A stretch of 64,000 nt of DNA. Source: Paraburkholderia sp. CNPSo 3274 (GTDB lineage: Bacteria > Pseudomonadota > Gammaproteobacteria > Burkholderiales > Burkholderiaceae). The stretch is taken from the NCBI RefSeq assembly GCF_024206475.1, contig NZ_JAMBPR010000006.1, positions 1 to 64,000 of the forward strand, written 5' to 3'. Below the pieces are notes generated by a model. It saw only the letters and a list, made by a program, of their open reading frames with translations, had not been told where the DNA came from and made no database searches. Shown here in pieces: positions 45,482 through 55,496 of this stretch (its first letter is position 1; each line of letters begins with the position of its first letter). Made by a program: the position numbers and the translations under genes.

Positions 45482-46852
45482 TCAGAAGCGTGTCTCGCGC
45501 GCAGTTCGCAAGAAGGTGTCGAGCAGCGGCGTGCAGTCGAGCAGTTCGGGGCCGCCCGCGCGATGGAACTCGGGGTGCCACTGCACGCCCACGACGAACG
45601 GCGAGCGCCGGTAACGCACCGCCTCGATGAGCCCGTCGCCCGCCGAAACGGCCTCGACGGTCAGGTCGCGCCCGAGGTGCTTCACAGCCTGATGGTGAAT
45701 CGAGTTGACGATCGCCTCGCGCCGCCCGGGGAACATGGTCGCGAACGTCGAGCCTTCCGGGAACGTGACCGCGTGGCGATGCTGGTCGTAGTGCTCGCTC
45801 ACGTGCACGCCAGCCGTCGGCACTTCGGTTGCGATGTCCTGAAAAAGCGTGCCGCCAAACGCCACGTTGATGAGCTGGCAGCCGCGGCACACGCCCAGCA
45901 CCGGCTTGCCCGATTCGACGAACTCATGCAGCAGTTCGAGTTCGTACATGTCGCGCACGCGGTCGCCCGGCCATTCGGGGCGCGGCGAGACTTCCGCATA
46001 CGTCTGCGGCGAGACGTCGGCGCCACCCTGCAGCAGCAGGCCGTCGAGATGCTTCGCGTAATCGCGTAAGCGGATATTGCTCGGGTGCAGCATCCCCTGG
46101 TGCCCGACCGTCGGGATCATGAACACGATGACGTCTCGAGACATCACCCAGTGTGCGATCGATTCCTCCAGGTATTGCAGCGTCTTGCCGCGCAGCCCTT
46201 GTGCACCCGGCTCCGGGTGGAAGATCCGCGCCGAGACGCCAATGCGCAGTGTGCGCTGCGTGATGCGCTGACCGGCGCGGTCGAACAGTTGCCGCGCATG
46301 CGCCACGACGATGCGGCCGAACACCGCCCAGGGCGAATCGCTCGGGCGCAGATAGCGCGGCGGTTCCGGCGGAATGGCGCTGGGCGGCGGCGGGTGTTGC
46401 GCCGTGAAGTCGGGCGCCTGGCCGAAGCCGGCGGGCGCAGCACCCGGACGTTGCGGCGCAGCAGACGCTGCCGTCTCGCGAGTGCTCGCCGGTTCGGTAT
46501 GCGGGGCCGGCGCGGGCGCGGACTTGCCGGCCTCGGCGGTTTCGCTGATCGGAATACTCGGCGTAGTGGGTGCCGGCGCCTGCTTCGGCAACTCGCCAGC
46601 CGTGGATGCCGCGGCGGCCTCCCCAGCGCGAGGCGTGACGGTCGAAGCGCTTTCGGGCGCATCGGTCGAAGCGCGTTGCGCGGCTTCCCCAGAGGGCGGA
46701 GCGGAGGGCGATGCAGAGGGAGAACCAGCAGGAGCGCCGGGAGATCCGGCGGGAGGAGAGGACGAGGGCTCGGGGGCGCCGGCAGGACCGGCATCGGCAG
46801 GACGGCGTGCGCCGTCAGGGACCTCGGGGTGGTCTGATTTGTTATCGCTCAT
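45482..46852 (-). CDS. Class I glutamine amidotransferase, PuuD-like, with long disordered N-terminus
   Basis: The catalytic half (about residues 200-456) resembles gamma-glutamyl-gamma-aminobutyrate hydrolase. The nucleophile is Cys322 in LGVCRGCQLINVAFGG, and His426 and Glu428 lie in VGVQWHPEF. PuuD hydrolyses gamma-Glu-GABA in putrescine breakdown, so a glutamyl-amide substrate is likely. The first 165 residues or so are rich in Ala, Pro, Ser, Glu and Thr and are not part of the family fold. They read in frame with no better internal start. No other puu genes are next to it. Confidence 0.85.
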   Translation of the reverse strand: MSDNKSDHPEVPDGARRPADAGPAGAPEPSSSPPAGSPGAPAGSPSASPSAPPSGEAAQRASTDAPESASTVTPRAGEAAAASTAGELPKQAPAPTTPSIPISETAEAGKSAPAPAPHTEPASTRETAASAAPQRPGAAPAGFGQAPDFTAQHPPPPSAIPPEPPRYLRPSDSPWAVFGRIVVAHARQLFDRAGQRITQRTLRIGVSARIFHPEPGAQGLRGKTLQYLEESIAHWVMSRDVIVFMIPTVGHQGMLHPSNIRLRDYAKHLDGLLLQGGADVSPQTYAEVSPRPEWPGDRVRDMYELELLHEFVESGKPVLGVCRGCQLINVAFGGTLFQDIATEVPTAGVHVSEHYDQHRHAVTFPEGSTFATMFPGRREAIVNSIHHQAVKHLGRDLTVEAVSAGDGLIEAVRYRRSPFVVGVQWHPEFHRAGGPELLDCTPLLDTFLRTARETRF

Positions 46853-47035
46853 GACGTGGGGTCAGGCGCGCGGCGCGCGAACGAATGAACAGGCTTCGAT
46901 TATCCGTCGCACGGCACGCCGCCGCCACCCCCGCGCACAATTGCTCACAACCCGTCACACCAGGGGCGCCCCGAACACGCTTGCGAGACGCGCCGCTTGC
47001 TAACCGCTGTCCAAGCGCTGGGTAACTTAGCGAGG

Positions 47036-48793
47036 TCAGGCATCCGGCCGCTCGTCGAGGGTCTCGCGCAACGCAATCTGCATCGACGCGTGGATCTTCA
47101 CGCACCAGCGCCATAGCAGCATGGTGAGCGCTGCCGCGCACACCAGCACGCCGACGAGGAAGCCCGTGGGCGGCAGGATCGTCCCCGAGAGCGCCGCCAC
47201 GAGCAGGAACACGCCGAACATCGAAACCACGGGCACTAGTTCCGCAATCACATGACGGATCGCGCGCGTAAAGCGCCCCGCCTTCTCCGGCTGCACGCTC
47301 ACTTCGGCGAGCAACAGCGCGAGCGATTGCGTCTTGCGCCACACCGCCACGAGAAACGGCATCGCGAGCAGGAGCGCGGCGCTCCAGAGGACAACGCGCT
47401 GAATGCGCTCGTCGCCGATCCAGTGCGCAAGCAACGGCGACGCGTAGCGCGCGCCATACGAAACGCCGATGAAGATCGCCGAGACGAGCGCGAGATTCAC
47501 CGCAATCTGCACGACGATGCGCTTCGTGAGCGAAAAGATCGTGGGGCCGTCCGAGCGCGGCACGAGGCAGCGCAGCCATTGGCTGTACATGCCGAACACG
47601 TTCGAGACGGCGGGCGGCATGGCGCGCGCGAGGCGCTGCGAGAGCGGATCGGCAATGCGGATGAGGTAAGGCGTGGTGAGCGTCGTGATGGCCGAAACGG
47701 TCACGGCGATCGGATAGAGAAACCCGCTCGTCACCTTCAGCGTGAGACCGAGCGAGGCGATGATGAACGAGAACTCGCCGATCTGCGAGACGGTCATGCC
47801 CACGCGCATCGCGGTGCGTCCGTCGCGGCCCGCGAGAAAGGTGCCGAGGCCGCACGACACCAGCTTGCCGAGCACCACGGCAATCGAGATCACGGCGATC
47901 GGCCACGCATAATCGACCAGCACGAGCGGGTTGAGCATGAGCCCGATCGTCACGAAGAAGATGGCGGAGAACGCGTCACGCAGCGGCGCGACGAGATGCT
48001 CGATGCGATGCAGATGGCGCGACTCGGCCATGACCGCGCCGATCAGGAACGCGCCGAGCGCGATCGAATAATCGAGCTTCACGACGAGCAGGCAAAAGCC
48101 GAAGCAAAAGCCCAGGACCGAGACGAGCAGCATCTCGTCGTTGCCCACGCGCGCGATATAGCCGAGCACGCGCGGCACGATCAGAATGCCCGCGAGCAGC
48201 GAGACGAGCATGAAAAGCAACAGCTTGCCGAGCGTGATGAGCGCGATGCCCGGCGAGAGCTCGCCCGTCTGCGCAATGCCGCCCAGCAGCACGAGCATGG
48301 CAATGCCGAGAATATCCTCGACGATCAGGATGCCGAACACGAGCTGTGCGAACGGCTCGCGCTTCACGCCGAGATCGGAGAGCGCCTTGACGATGATGGT
48401 GGTCGAAGAGATGGCGAGAATCGCGCCGAGGAACAGCGAATCCATCGTGGCCCAGCCGAACGCGCGGCCGATCTCGTAGCCGAGCCACAGCATCAGCACG
48501 ATTTCCGAGAGCGCCGCGACGATGGCGGTCGCGCCCACCTGGAAGAGCTTGCGCAGGCTGAATTCGAGGCCGAGCGAGAACATCAGGAATACCACGCCGA
48601 GCTCGCCGAGCGTCTGGATGGTCTGCTCGTCGTGAATGAGCTGGAACGGCGGCGTGTACGGCCCGATGATCACGCCCGCCGCGATATAGCCGAGCACGAC
48701 CGGCTGCTTCAGGCGATGAAACAGCACGGTGACGACGCCTGCCAGCGCCATCACGACTGCCAGATCCTGAATGAAGCCGATTCCGTGGTGCAT
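47036..48793 (-). CDS. CPA2-family monovalent cation:proton antiporter
   Basis: The 585-residue membrane protein has the Na/H-exchanger core (about residues 1-385, twelve or so helices), with VLGYIAAGVIIGPYTP, FSLGLEFSLRKLF and the conserved region VFGILIVEDILGIAMLVLLGG. It resembles YbaL/KefB. It lacks the C-terminal NAD-binding RCK/TrkA-N domain that those proteins have. In its place about 150 residues contain roughly four more hydrophobic segments. It probably exchanges K+ or Na+ for protons. It diverges from the amidase gene. Confidence 0.88.
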   Translation of the reverse strand: MHHGIGFIQDLAVVMALAGVVTVLFHRLKQPVVLGYIAAGVIIGPYTPPFQLIHDEQTIQTLGELGVVFLMFSLGLEFSLRKLFQVGATAIVAALSEIVLMLWLGYEIGRAFGWATMDSLFLGAILAISSTTIIVKALSDLGVKREPFAQLVFGILIVEDILGIAMLVLLGGIAQTGELSPGIALITLGKLLLFMLVSLLAGILIVPRVLGYIARVGNDEMLLVSVLGFCFGFCLLVVKLDYSIALGAFLIGAVMAESRHLHRIEHLVAPLRDAFSAIFFVTIGLMLNPLVLVDYAWPIAVISIAVVLGKLVSCGLGTFLAGRDGRTAMRVGMTVSQIGEFSFIIASLGLTLKVTSGFLYPIAVTVSAITTLTTPYLIRIADPLSQRLARAMPPAVSNVFGMYSQWLRCLVPRSDGPTIFSLTKRIVVQIAVNLALVSAIFIGVSYGARYASPLLAHWIGDERIQRVVLWSAALLLAMPFLVAVWRKTQSLALLLAEVSVQPEKAGRFTRAIRHVIAELVPVVSMFGVFLLVAALSGTILPPTGFLVGVLVCAAALTMLLWRWCVKIHASMQIALRETLDERPDA

Positions 48794-49006
48794 GAAGGTC
48801 TTTCCTTACAAATAGCTATCGATTCTGCGCATGTTACCCGATGCGCGGCGTGAGCCAAATCGCACGCAAGGAAAAAAGCCGACCTACAATGATGCGACCC
48901 TTGCAGGCGCCACCGGCCCTCGGCGCCCTTCGCCGGCGGCCTGACCGCCTGCTCCGCTGAACTTCGCGCAGCGCGCCGCCGCGCATTGACCGAGTCCTCC
49001 GCCGCC

Positions 49007-50386
49007 ATGACCACCGCTTTCACGCCATTCCCTCCCCTCGCCCAGCTCGCGGCCGACCTCGCCGCGGGCCGCACGACGAGCCGTGCGCTCGCCGAAGCCG
49101 CGCTCGAGCGCATCGCCGACCCGGCCGGCCAGGGCGCGACCGTCTTCACGCATGTCGATGCCGAGCGCGTGCGCGCCGCCGCCGACGCACACGACCGCCT
49201 GCGCGCGTCCGGCACGGTGCTTTCGCCGCTCGCGGGCATCCCCGTCTCGGTGAAGGATCTGTTCGACGTAGCGGGCGAAGTCACGCGCGCGGGCTCCACG
49301 GCGCTCGCGAATGCGGCGCCCGCCAAAGAGGACGCCACCGCCGTCGCCCGGCTGCGCCATGCCGGCGCGGTGCTGGTCGGCCGCACCAACATGAGCGAAT
49401 TCGCGTTCTCGGGGCTCGGCCTGAATCCGCACTACGGCACGCCGCTCTCGCCCTGGCGCCGCGGCGTGGCAGGCGACGCGCGCGTGGCGGGCGGCTCGTC
49501 CTCGGGCGCGGCGGCCTCGGTCGCGGACGGCATGGCCGCCGTCGCGCTCGGCACCGACACCGGCGGCTCCATCCGCATTCCCGCCGCGTTCTGCGGCCTC
49601 ACGGGCTTCAAGCCCACCGCCGGGCGCATTCCGAAAACGGGCGGCGTGCCGCTCTCCCCCACGCTCGACTCGTTTGGCCCGATCGGCAACACGGTGGCGT
49701 GCTGCGCGCTCGCGGACCGCGTGCTCGCCGGACTCGCGCCGCACGTGCCGGCCGCGCGACACCTCGAAGGCGTGCGCCTCGGCGTGCTCACCAACTACGT
49801 GACCGACGGCGTGGACCCCGAAGTCGCGGAAACGATCGATACGGCGCTCAAGCATCTGGATGCGGCCGGCGCGATCGTGAGCGAAGTCCGCTTCGCCGCC
49901 TTCGAGCGCCTCGCCGAAATCAACCGCATCGGCTTCTCGCCGATGGAAGCGTATGCGTGGCATCGCGAGCTGATTGCAAAGCATCGGGATCAGTACGACC
50001 CCCGCGTGCTGGTGCGCATCCTGAAGGGCGAGCACGCTACGGCAGCCGACTATCTGGACCTGATCGCCGCGCGCGCATCGGTCATGGACGAAGCCCTGGC
50101 CACGCTCTGGTCGCGCTTCGACGCCGTGATCGCGCCGACTGTCCCCATCGCGCCGCCTCCCGTCGCTCCGCTTGCCGCCGACGACGATGTCTTCGCGCGC
50201 ACCAACGCGCTTGTGCTGCGTAACCCGAGCGCGTTCAACTTCCTCGATGCCTGCGCGCTCTCGCTGCCATGCCACCACCATGGCGCAGCGCCGGTCGGCT
50301 TGATGCTCGCCGCCGCGCCTGACAACGACGACGCGCTGCTCGCCATTGGCCGCGGCGTCGAGGCGGTGCTCGCGCCGTTGCGCTGA
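49007..50386 (+). CDS. Amidase-signature family hydrolase
   Basis: The 459-residue enzyme has the Ser-cisSer-Lys triad of the amidase-signature family. The lysine is in PVSVKDLFDVAG, the cis-Ser in AGGSSSGAAASVADG and the nucleophile Ser in GTDTGGSIRIPAAFCG. It could hydrolyse aliphatic or aryl amides, or act as an allophanate- or indoleacetamide-hydrolase-like enzyme. It is not in a gatCAB operon, so a role in Gln-tRNA formation is unlikely. The ATG at 49007 is preferred over an upstream TTG. It lies 139 bp before dsbB. Confidence 0.87.
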   Translation: MTTAFTPFPPLAQLAADLAAGRTTSRALAEAALERIADPAGQGATVFTHVDAERVRAAADAHDRLRASGTVLSPLAGIPVSVKDLFDVAGEVTRAGSTALANAAPAKEDATAVARLRHAGAVLVGRTNMSEFAFSGLGLNPHYGTPLSPWRRGVAGDARVAGGSSSGAAASVADGMAAVALGTDTGGSIRIPAAFCGLTGFKPTAGRIPKTGGVPLSPTLDSFGPIGNTVACCALADRVLAGLAPHVPAARHLEGVRLGVLTNYVTDGVDPEVAETIDTALKHLDAAGAIVSEVRFAAFERLAEINRIGFSPMEAYAWHRELIAKHRDQYDPRVLVRILKGEHATAADYLDLIAARASVMDEALATLWSRFDAVIAPTVPIAPPPVAPLAADDDVFARTNALVLRNPSAFNFLDACALSLPCHHHGAAPVGLMLAAAPDNDDALLAIGRGVEAVLAPLR

Positions 50387-50525
50387 CCTGAGCGCGAATC
50401 GCTCAAACAACCCCTGCGCGCGGGCAAGGACACGTCCGCGCCGCGCGCAACCTTCGCGCTAGAATCCCGTCACGCCGTCGCAGCCGCCTGTGCGCTGCGC
50501 CAGATAACCCGAACGAAAGAGCCTC

Positions 50526-51056
50526 ATGAACGACGATAACGCGCTGTTGCGCCGCGAGCGCGGCCTGCTGGTCCTCCTTGGCCTGATCTGCCTCGCGCTT
50601 CTGGGCGGCGCCCTGTACTTCCAGTATGTCGAGCATCAGGACCCATGCCCGCTGTGTATCCTGGGGCGCTATTTCCTGATTCTGATCGCGGTCTTCGCCT
50701 TTCTCGGCGCGCGCATGACGAGCTGGCGCGGCGTGCGCGTGCTCGAAGCGCTCGTGGTGCTTTCGGCGGCAGGCGGCGCGGTCGCGTCCGCGAAGCTCGT
50801 CTGGGTGCAGGCGTTCCCCAACTACAGCTGCGGTTTCGACACGCTGCAGCCCATTGTCGACGGCCTGCCTTTCGCGCACTGGCTGCCCGGCGTGTTCAAG
50901 GTGCAAGGCCTTTGCGAAACCACCTATCCGCCGACGCTCGGCCTGACCATGCCGGTGTGGTCGCTGCTCGCATTCGTCATCGTGTTCCTGACCGTGATCC
51001 TGAGCCTGTTGCGCAACCGGCGCCGCCAGGTGTCGTGGCCCGGCATCCGCCGCTGA
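50526..51056 (+). CDS. dsbB: Disulfide bond formation protein B
   Basis: DsbB is the inner-membrane quinone reductase that reoxidises DsbA. The 176-residue protein has four predicted membrane helices, the first periplasmic Cys pair Cys41-Cys44 in [12 protein letters not shown], and the second-loop cysteines Cys102 (YSCGFD) and Cys130 (LCETTYPP). All four catalytic cysteines are therefore present. It lies downstream of the amidase on the same strand but probably has its own promoter. Confidence 0.95.
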   Translation: MNDDNALLRRERGLLVLLGLICLALLGGALYFQYVEHQDPCPLCILGRYFLILIAVFAFLGARMTSWRGVRVLEALVVLSAAGGAVASAKLVWVQAFPNYSCGFDTLQPIVDGLPFAHWLPGVFKVQGLCETTYPPTLGLTMPVWSLLAFVIVFLTVILSLLRNRRRQVSWPGIRR

Positions 51057-51441
51057 CCGGCTAAAGGGCACGGCGCAGGCGCGCCGCGCCTATTCGATCT
51101 CTTCCAGCTCGGCCGCCTCATCCGCCGCCCAGCCATCGGGCGGCTCGCCCCGCCAGCGCGATTCGAGCGTCAGCCCTGCACGGCAGCCTCGAATCGCGCA
51201 CGACTTCCGCACCTTCCCCCGCCATCCAGGCGCGATCGCCGCACGCAATGGCTTGGCACCGCCATGCGCGCTGTGACGGCGTCATGACCCAAGTCACATA
51301 ACCCCCATCTTGCGGGGGAAATACTTTCCTGCGGCAAGCGGTGCTATCTTCGGAACTGGATGGCGATCTACGTGCGCGAGGCCGGTGTTGGCGCGCCCCT
51401 CTCGTAACGCGCGCCTGATCCGCAATGTCCCCGGGTCCACC
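51057..51441. other. Gap between dsbB and xdhA with a possible broken small gene
   Basis: This 385-bp gap contains a minus-strand coding-like stretch (51090-51285). Upstream of xdhA it also holds a small CCCCC/GGGGG hairpin (51302-51318) and a CTATCTT box near 51344-51350 that could be the xdhA -10. Nothing else is recognised. Confidence 0.5.
51090..51285 (-). pseudogene. Possible frameshifted small gene of unknown function
   Basis: Two overlapping minus-strand frames both look coding. One starts at ATG 51285 (MTPSQRAWRCQAIACGDRAW...) and runs in frame to about 51180. The other, shifted by +1, continues to a TAG at 51090-51092 with strong GC3 bias, encoding LTLESRWRGEPPDGWAADEA and an acidic end. 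Joined at about 51175-51185 they would give a protein of about 65 residues. Alternatively only the second frame is real, starting at TTG 51248 (52 codons) or GTG 51212. No family is recognised. Confidence 0.35.
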
Positions 51442-52998
51442 ATGACAACGCAAACCATCCGCTTCCTCCACCGAGGCTCCGTGCACGAAGTGCGCGACCT
51501 GCCTCCCACGCGCACGGTGCTTCAGCATCTGCGCGAGGATCTGCACGCCTGCGGCACCAAGGAAGGCTGCGCGGAGGGCGACTGCGGCGCGTGCACGGTC
51601 GTCGTGGGCGAACTCGACCGCGAAGGCCATCTCGCGCTCAAGGCCGTCAACGCCTGTATCCAGTTCCTGCCGACCCTCGACGGCCGCGCGCTTTACACCG
51701 TCGAAGACCTGCGTCAGCCAGACGGCGCACTGCACCCGGTCCAGCAGGCGATGGTCGATTGCCATGGCTCGCAGTGCGGCTTCTGCACGCCGGGCTTCGT
51801 CATGTCCTTGTGGGCGCTTTACGAGAACCAGCCTGCCGGCGCGGGCCTGCCGAGCCGCGAGGAGATAAACGAAGCGCTCTCGGGCAACCTGTGCCGCTGC
51901 ACCGGCTACCGGCCCATCATCGAGGCGGCGCTGCGCATGTTCGACGAAAGCTGCCATGCGCGCGTGGCGCTCGATCGCGCTCGCGTCGAGGCGCAGCTGC
52001 GCGCGCTGCAGCGCGCCGGCACCTTCGAATATCGCGGCCCCGACGTACGAGGTGCCGCGCACGGCGAAAGCACGTTCTACGCGCCGTGCACGCTCGGCGC
52101 CTTCGCGGCGCTGCGTGCCGCGCATCCTGACGCGCGCGTGCTCGCAGGCAGCACCGATATCGGCCTGTGGGTCACGAAGCAGTTCCGCGACCTTGGCGAC
52201 CTCATCTACACCGGCAACGTCGCGGAAATGGCGACCGTCGCGCGCGACGCCCAGACACTCACGATCGGCGCGGCCGTCCCGCTCGAACAAGCCTACGCCG
52301 CGCTCGCCATCGATTACCCCGAACTCGCGGAACTGTGGGCGCGCTTCGCCTCGCTACCCATTCGCAACGCAGGGACGCTTGGCGGCAACGTCGCGAACGG
52401 TTCGCCGATAGGCGACTCGATGCCCGCGTTGCTCGCGCTCGACGCCACGCTCGTGCTGCGCCGTGCGGCGCGCGTGCGAACGCTGCCGCTCGCGGCCTTC
52501 TACACGGGCTACCAGAAGAACGCGCTCGAAGCGGGCGAATTCGTCGAAGCGGTCCGCGTGCCGCGCCCCGCGCCGACACTGCGCTTTCGCACCTACAAGG
52601 TCTCGAAGCGCTACGACCAGGATATCTCGGCGGTGTGCGCCGCGTTTGCACTCGACGTGCGCGAGGACGGCACACTTGCGAGCGCGCGTATCGCCTACGG
52701 CGGCATGGCCGCGATCCCGCAGCGCGCCGCGCTTGCCGAAGCCGCCCTCAACGGCGCGCGCTGGGACGAAACCAGCGCACAGCACGCGATGGCTGCGCTC
52801 GCCACCGACTATCGGCCGCTCACGGACATGCGCGCGAGCGGCGCCTATCGCCTGAAGGTCGCGCGCAATCTGCTGTGGCGCTGCTGGCTCGAAACGCGCG
52901 ACGACGCCCCGCTCGCGCTGTGCGACGTCAACGCGTTCGCTTTCGCCGAAGGCGACGACGATGGCCCCGGCTTCGCAGCCGCCGGAGTCACGCCATGA
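51442..52998 (+). CDS. xdhA: Xanthine dehydrogenase small subunit (Fe-S and FAD)
   Basis: XdhA carries the electron-transfer part of xanthine dehydrogenase, which oxidises hypoxanthine to xanthine and urate with NAD. The 518-residue protein has an N-terminal ferredoxin-like [2Fe-2S] site (Cys43, 48, 51, 72) and a second helical [2Fe-2S] site (Cys112, 115, 151, 153). An FAD domain from about residue 200 contains VLAGSTDIGLWVTKQ and IRNAGTLGGNVANGSPIGDSMPALL. The start at 51442 (MTTQTIRFLH) fits the family. It overlaps xdhB by ATGA. Confidence 0.96.
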   Translation: MTTQTIRFLHRGSVHEVRDLPPTRTVLQHLREDLHACGTKEGCAEGDCGACTVVVGELDREGHLALKAVNACIQFLPTLDGRALYTVEDLRQPDGALHPVQQAMVDCHGSQCGFCTPGFVMSLWALYENQPAGAGLPSREEINEALSGNLCRCTGYRPIIEAALRMFDESCHARVALDRARVEAQLRALQRAGTFEYRGPDVRGAAHGESTFYAPCTLGAFAALRAAHPDARVLAGSTDIGLWVTKQFRDLGDLIYTGNVAEMATVARDAQTLTIGAAVPLEQAYAALAIDYPELAELWARFASLPIRNAGTLGGNVANGSPIGDSMPALLALDATLVLRRAARVRTLPLAAFYTGYQKNALEAGEFVEAVRVPRPAPTLRFRTYKVSKRYDQDISAVCAAFALDVREDGTLASARIAYGGMAAIPQRAALAEAALNGARWDETSAQHAMAALATDYRPLTDMRASGAYRLKVARNLLWRCWLETRDDAPLALCDVNAFAFAEGDDDGPGFAAAGVTP

Positions 52999-55373
52999 AC
53001 GATCAGGCCGAACCGCTCGTCATGCGCCAGGAGCCAGGTGATGAGCCCGCCCACGAGCGCGCGCTCGGCGCGCCGCTGCCGCACGAATCCGCCGATGCGC
53101 ACGTGAGCGGCGAAGCGCGCTACACCGACGACATCCCCGAACTGCACGGCACCGTGCACGCGGCGCTCGGCCTTGCGCGCCATGCGCACGCGCGCATCGT
53201 CGCGCTCGATCTCGAACACGTGCGCTCGTCGCCGGGCGTGCTTGCGGTGCTAACGGCCGCCGACATCCCCGGCGAGAACGACTGCGGTCCGGTCGTGCAC
53301 GACGATCCGGTACTCGCGGGCGACGTCGTGCAATATCTCGGACAGCCCGTGTTCGCGGTGATCGCCGCGAGCCAGGAGCTCGCGCGCCGCGCCGCGGCGC
53401 TCTCCGCGAGCGAAGACGTCGTTCGCTACGAACCGCTCGAGCCCGTTCTCAGCATCGAAGAGGCGCGCACGCGCCAGCACTACGTGCTGCCGCCGCTGCG
53501 TCTCGTGCGCGGCGCGCCCGATGCTGCGCTCGCCGCTGCGCCGCATCGCCTCGCGGGCACGTTTGCCGTGGGCGGCCAGGAGCAGTTCTATCTCGAAGGC
53601 CAGGTGGCCTACGCGCTCCCGCAAGAGCAGACAGGCATGCTCGTCTACAGCTCGACGCAGCACCCGAGCGAAATGCAGCAAGTCGTCGCGCATCTGCTCG
53701 GTTGGCCTGCACATCGCGTCGCCTGCGAATGCCGGCGCATGGGCGGCGGCTTCGGCGGCAAGGAATCACAGTCGGCGCTGTTCGCGTGCGTCGCCGCGCT
53801 CGCGGCGCACAAGCTGCAGCGGCCCGTGAAACTGCGCGCGGATCGCGACGACGACTTCATGATCACCGGCAAGCGCCACGATGCACTCTACACATACGAA
53901 GCGGGCTACGACGACGAAGGACGGCTCCTCGGCGCGCGCGTAGAGATCGCGCTGCGTGCGGGCTATTCCGCCGATCTTTCGGGCGCAGTCGCCACGCGCG
54001 CGGTCTGTCACTTCGACAACGCCTACTTTCTTTCGGATGTCGAAATTGTCGCGCTCTGCTGCAAGACGAACACGCAGTCGAACACCGCGTTTCGCGGCTT
54101 CGGCGGCCCACAAGGCGCGCTCGTGATGGAGGTGATGCTCGACGAAATTGCCAGGGCGCTGGGCCGCGATCCGCTCGATGTACGGCGCGCGAACTATTAC
54201 GGCATTGGCGAGCGTGAGCACACGCCGTACGGCCAGCGCGTGGAGGACAACGTGCTCGCGCCGCTCACCGACGAACTGGTCGCGTCGAGCCGCTATCACG
54301 AGCGTCGCGCGACCATCGCCGCGTACAACCGCACGAGCCCTGTGCTCAAGCGCGGCATGGCGCTCACGCCAGTCAAGTTCGGCATCTCGTTCAACGTGCC
54401 GCATCTGAACCAGGCGGGCGCGCTTGTCCATGTGTACCGCGATGGCTCGGTGCTCGTGAACCACGGCGGCACCGAAATGGGCCAGGGGCTCAACACCAAG
54501 GTCGCGCAGGTCGTGGCGGGCACGCTCGGATTGCCGCTTGCACGCGTGCGCGTGAGCGCCGCCGATACATCGAAGGTCGCCAATACTTCAGCCACGGCGG
54601 CCTCCACGGGCAGCGACCTCAACGGCAAGGCCGCCGAGGATGCAGCGCTCACGATCCGCGCGCGCCTCTCGGCGTTCGCGGCAGCACAATACGGCGGCGC
54701 GGCCGAAAACGTCGCGTTCGAAGATGGCCTGGTGCGAGCGAACGGCAAGGCGATAGCCTTTGGCGAATTCGTCGAACTCGCGTACATGAAGCGTGTGCAA
54801 CTATGGTCCGATGGCTTCTACGCCACGCCCAAAGTGCACTGGGACGCGCGCACGCTCACCGGCCATCCGTTCTACTACTTCGCCTATGGCGCCGCGGTGT
54901 CCGAAGTGGTCGTCGATACACTCACGGGCGAATGGAAGCTCGTGCGCGCCGACGTGCTGCACGACGCGGGCCAGTCGATCAATCCGGCCATCGATCTCGG
55001 CCAGGTGGAAGGCGGCTTCATCCAGGGCATGGGCTGGCTCACCACCGAGGAGCTTTGGTGGAACCGCGACGGGCGGCTCATGACGCATGCGCCGTCCACG
55101 TACAAGATTCCGGCGGTGAGCGACACGCCAGAGGCGTTCAACGTGAAGCTCTATCGCAGCGGGGGCAACGACAACGTCGAGGCGACCGTGTTCCGCTCGA
55201 AGGCCGTGGGCGAACCGCCCCTGCTTTTGCCGTTCTCGGTATTTCTCGCTATTCGCGACGCCGTGGGCGCCGCGGTGCCCGAGGCACGCGAGGCCGCGCC
55301 GCTGCGCGCGCCCGCGACGCCTGAAGCGATTCTCGATGCACTGGACGCGCTGCGGGAAAACCACCGCAAATAG
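52995..55373 (+). CDS. xdhB: Xanthine dehydrogenase large subunit (molybdenum catalytic)
   Basis: XdhB binds the molybdopterin cofactor and oxidises hypoxanthine and xanthine. The 792-residue protein opens with PLPHESADAHVSGEARYTDDIP, the family start, and has CECRRMGGGFGGKE, NTAFRGFGGPQGALVMEVML and GTEMGQGLNTKVAQV. The likely catalytic Glu is Glu740 in the conserved GEPP motif. Its start overlaps the xdhA stop by 4 nt, so translation is coupled. xdhC follows after 123 bp. Confidence 0.96.
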   Translation: MNDQAEPLVMRQEPGDEPAHERALGAPLPHESADAHVSGEARYTDDIPELHGTVHAALGLARHAHARIVALDLEHVRSSPGVLAVLTAADIPGENDCGPVVHDDPVLAGDVVQYLGQPVFAVIAASQELARRAAALSASEDVVRYEPLEPVLSIEEARTRQHYVLPPLRLVRGAPDAALAAAPHRLAGTFAVGGQEQFYLEGQVAYALPQEQTGMLVYSSTQHPSEMQQVVAHLLGWPAHRVACECRRMGGGFGGKESQSALFACVAALAAHKLQRPVKLRADRDDDFMITGKRHDALYTYEAGYDDEGRLLGARVEIALRAGYSADLSGAVATRAVCHFDNAYFLSDVEIVALCCKTNTQSNTAFRGFGGPQGALVMEVMLDEIARALGRDPLDVRRANYYGIGEREHTPYGQRVEDNVLAPLTDELVASSRYHERRATIAAYNRTSPVLKRGMALTPVKFGISFNVPHLNQAGALVHVYRDGSVLVNHGGTEMGQGLNTKVAQVVAGTLGLPLARVRVSAADTSKVANTSATAASTGSDLNGKAAEDAALTIRARLSAFAAAQYGGAAENVAFEDGLVRANGKAIAFGEFVELAYMKRVQLWSDGFYATPKVHWDARTLTGHPFYYFAYGAAVSEVVVDTLTGEWKLVRADVLHDAGQSINPAIDLGQVEGGFIQGMGWLTTEELWWNRDGRLMTHAPSTYKIPAVSDTPEAFNVKLYRSGGNDNVEATVFRSKAVGEPPLLLPFSVFLAIRDAVGAAVPEAREAAPLRAPATPEAILDALDALRENHRK

Positions 55374-55496
55374 ACTGACCGCGCGAACCTGCCGGCGCCT
55401 CGCACACTCCAACCGCGAAGCGCAGCCCGCGCGAAGCCACGAAGATTAACCGGCGGCACAGGCAACAACGTGCCGCCCCGTAGGGAGAACCGCCAG

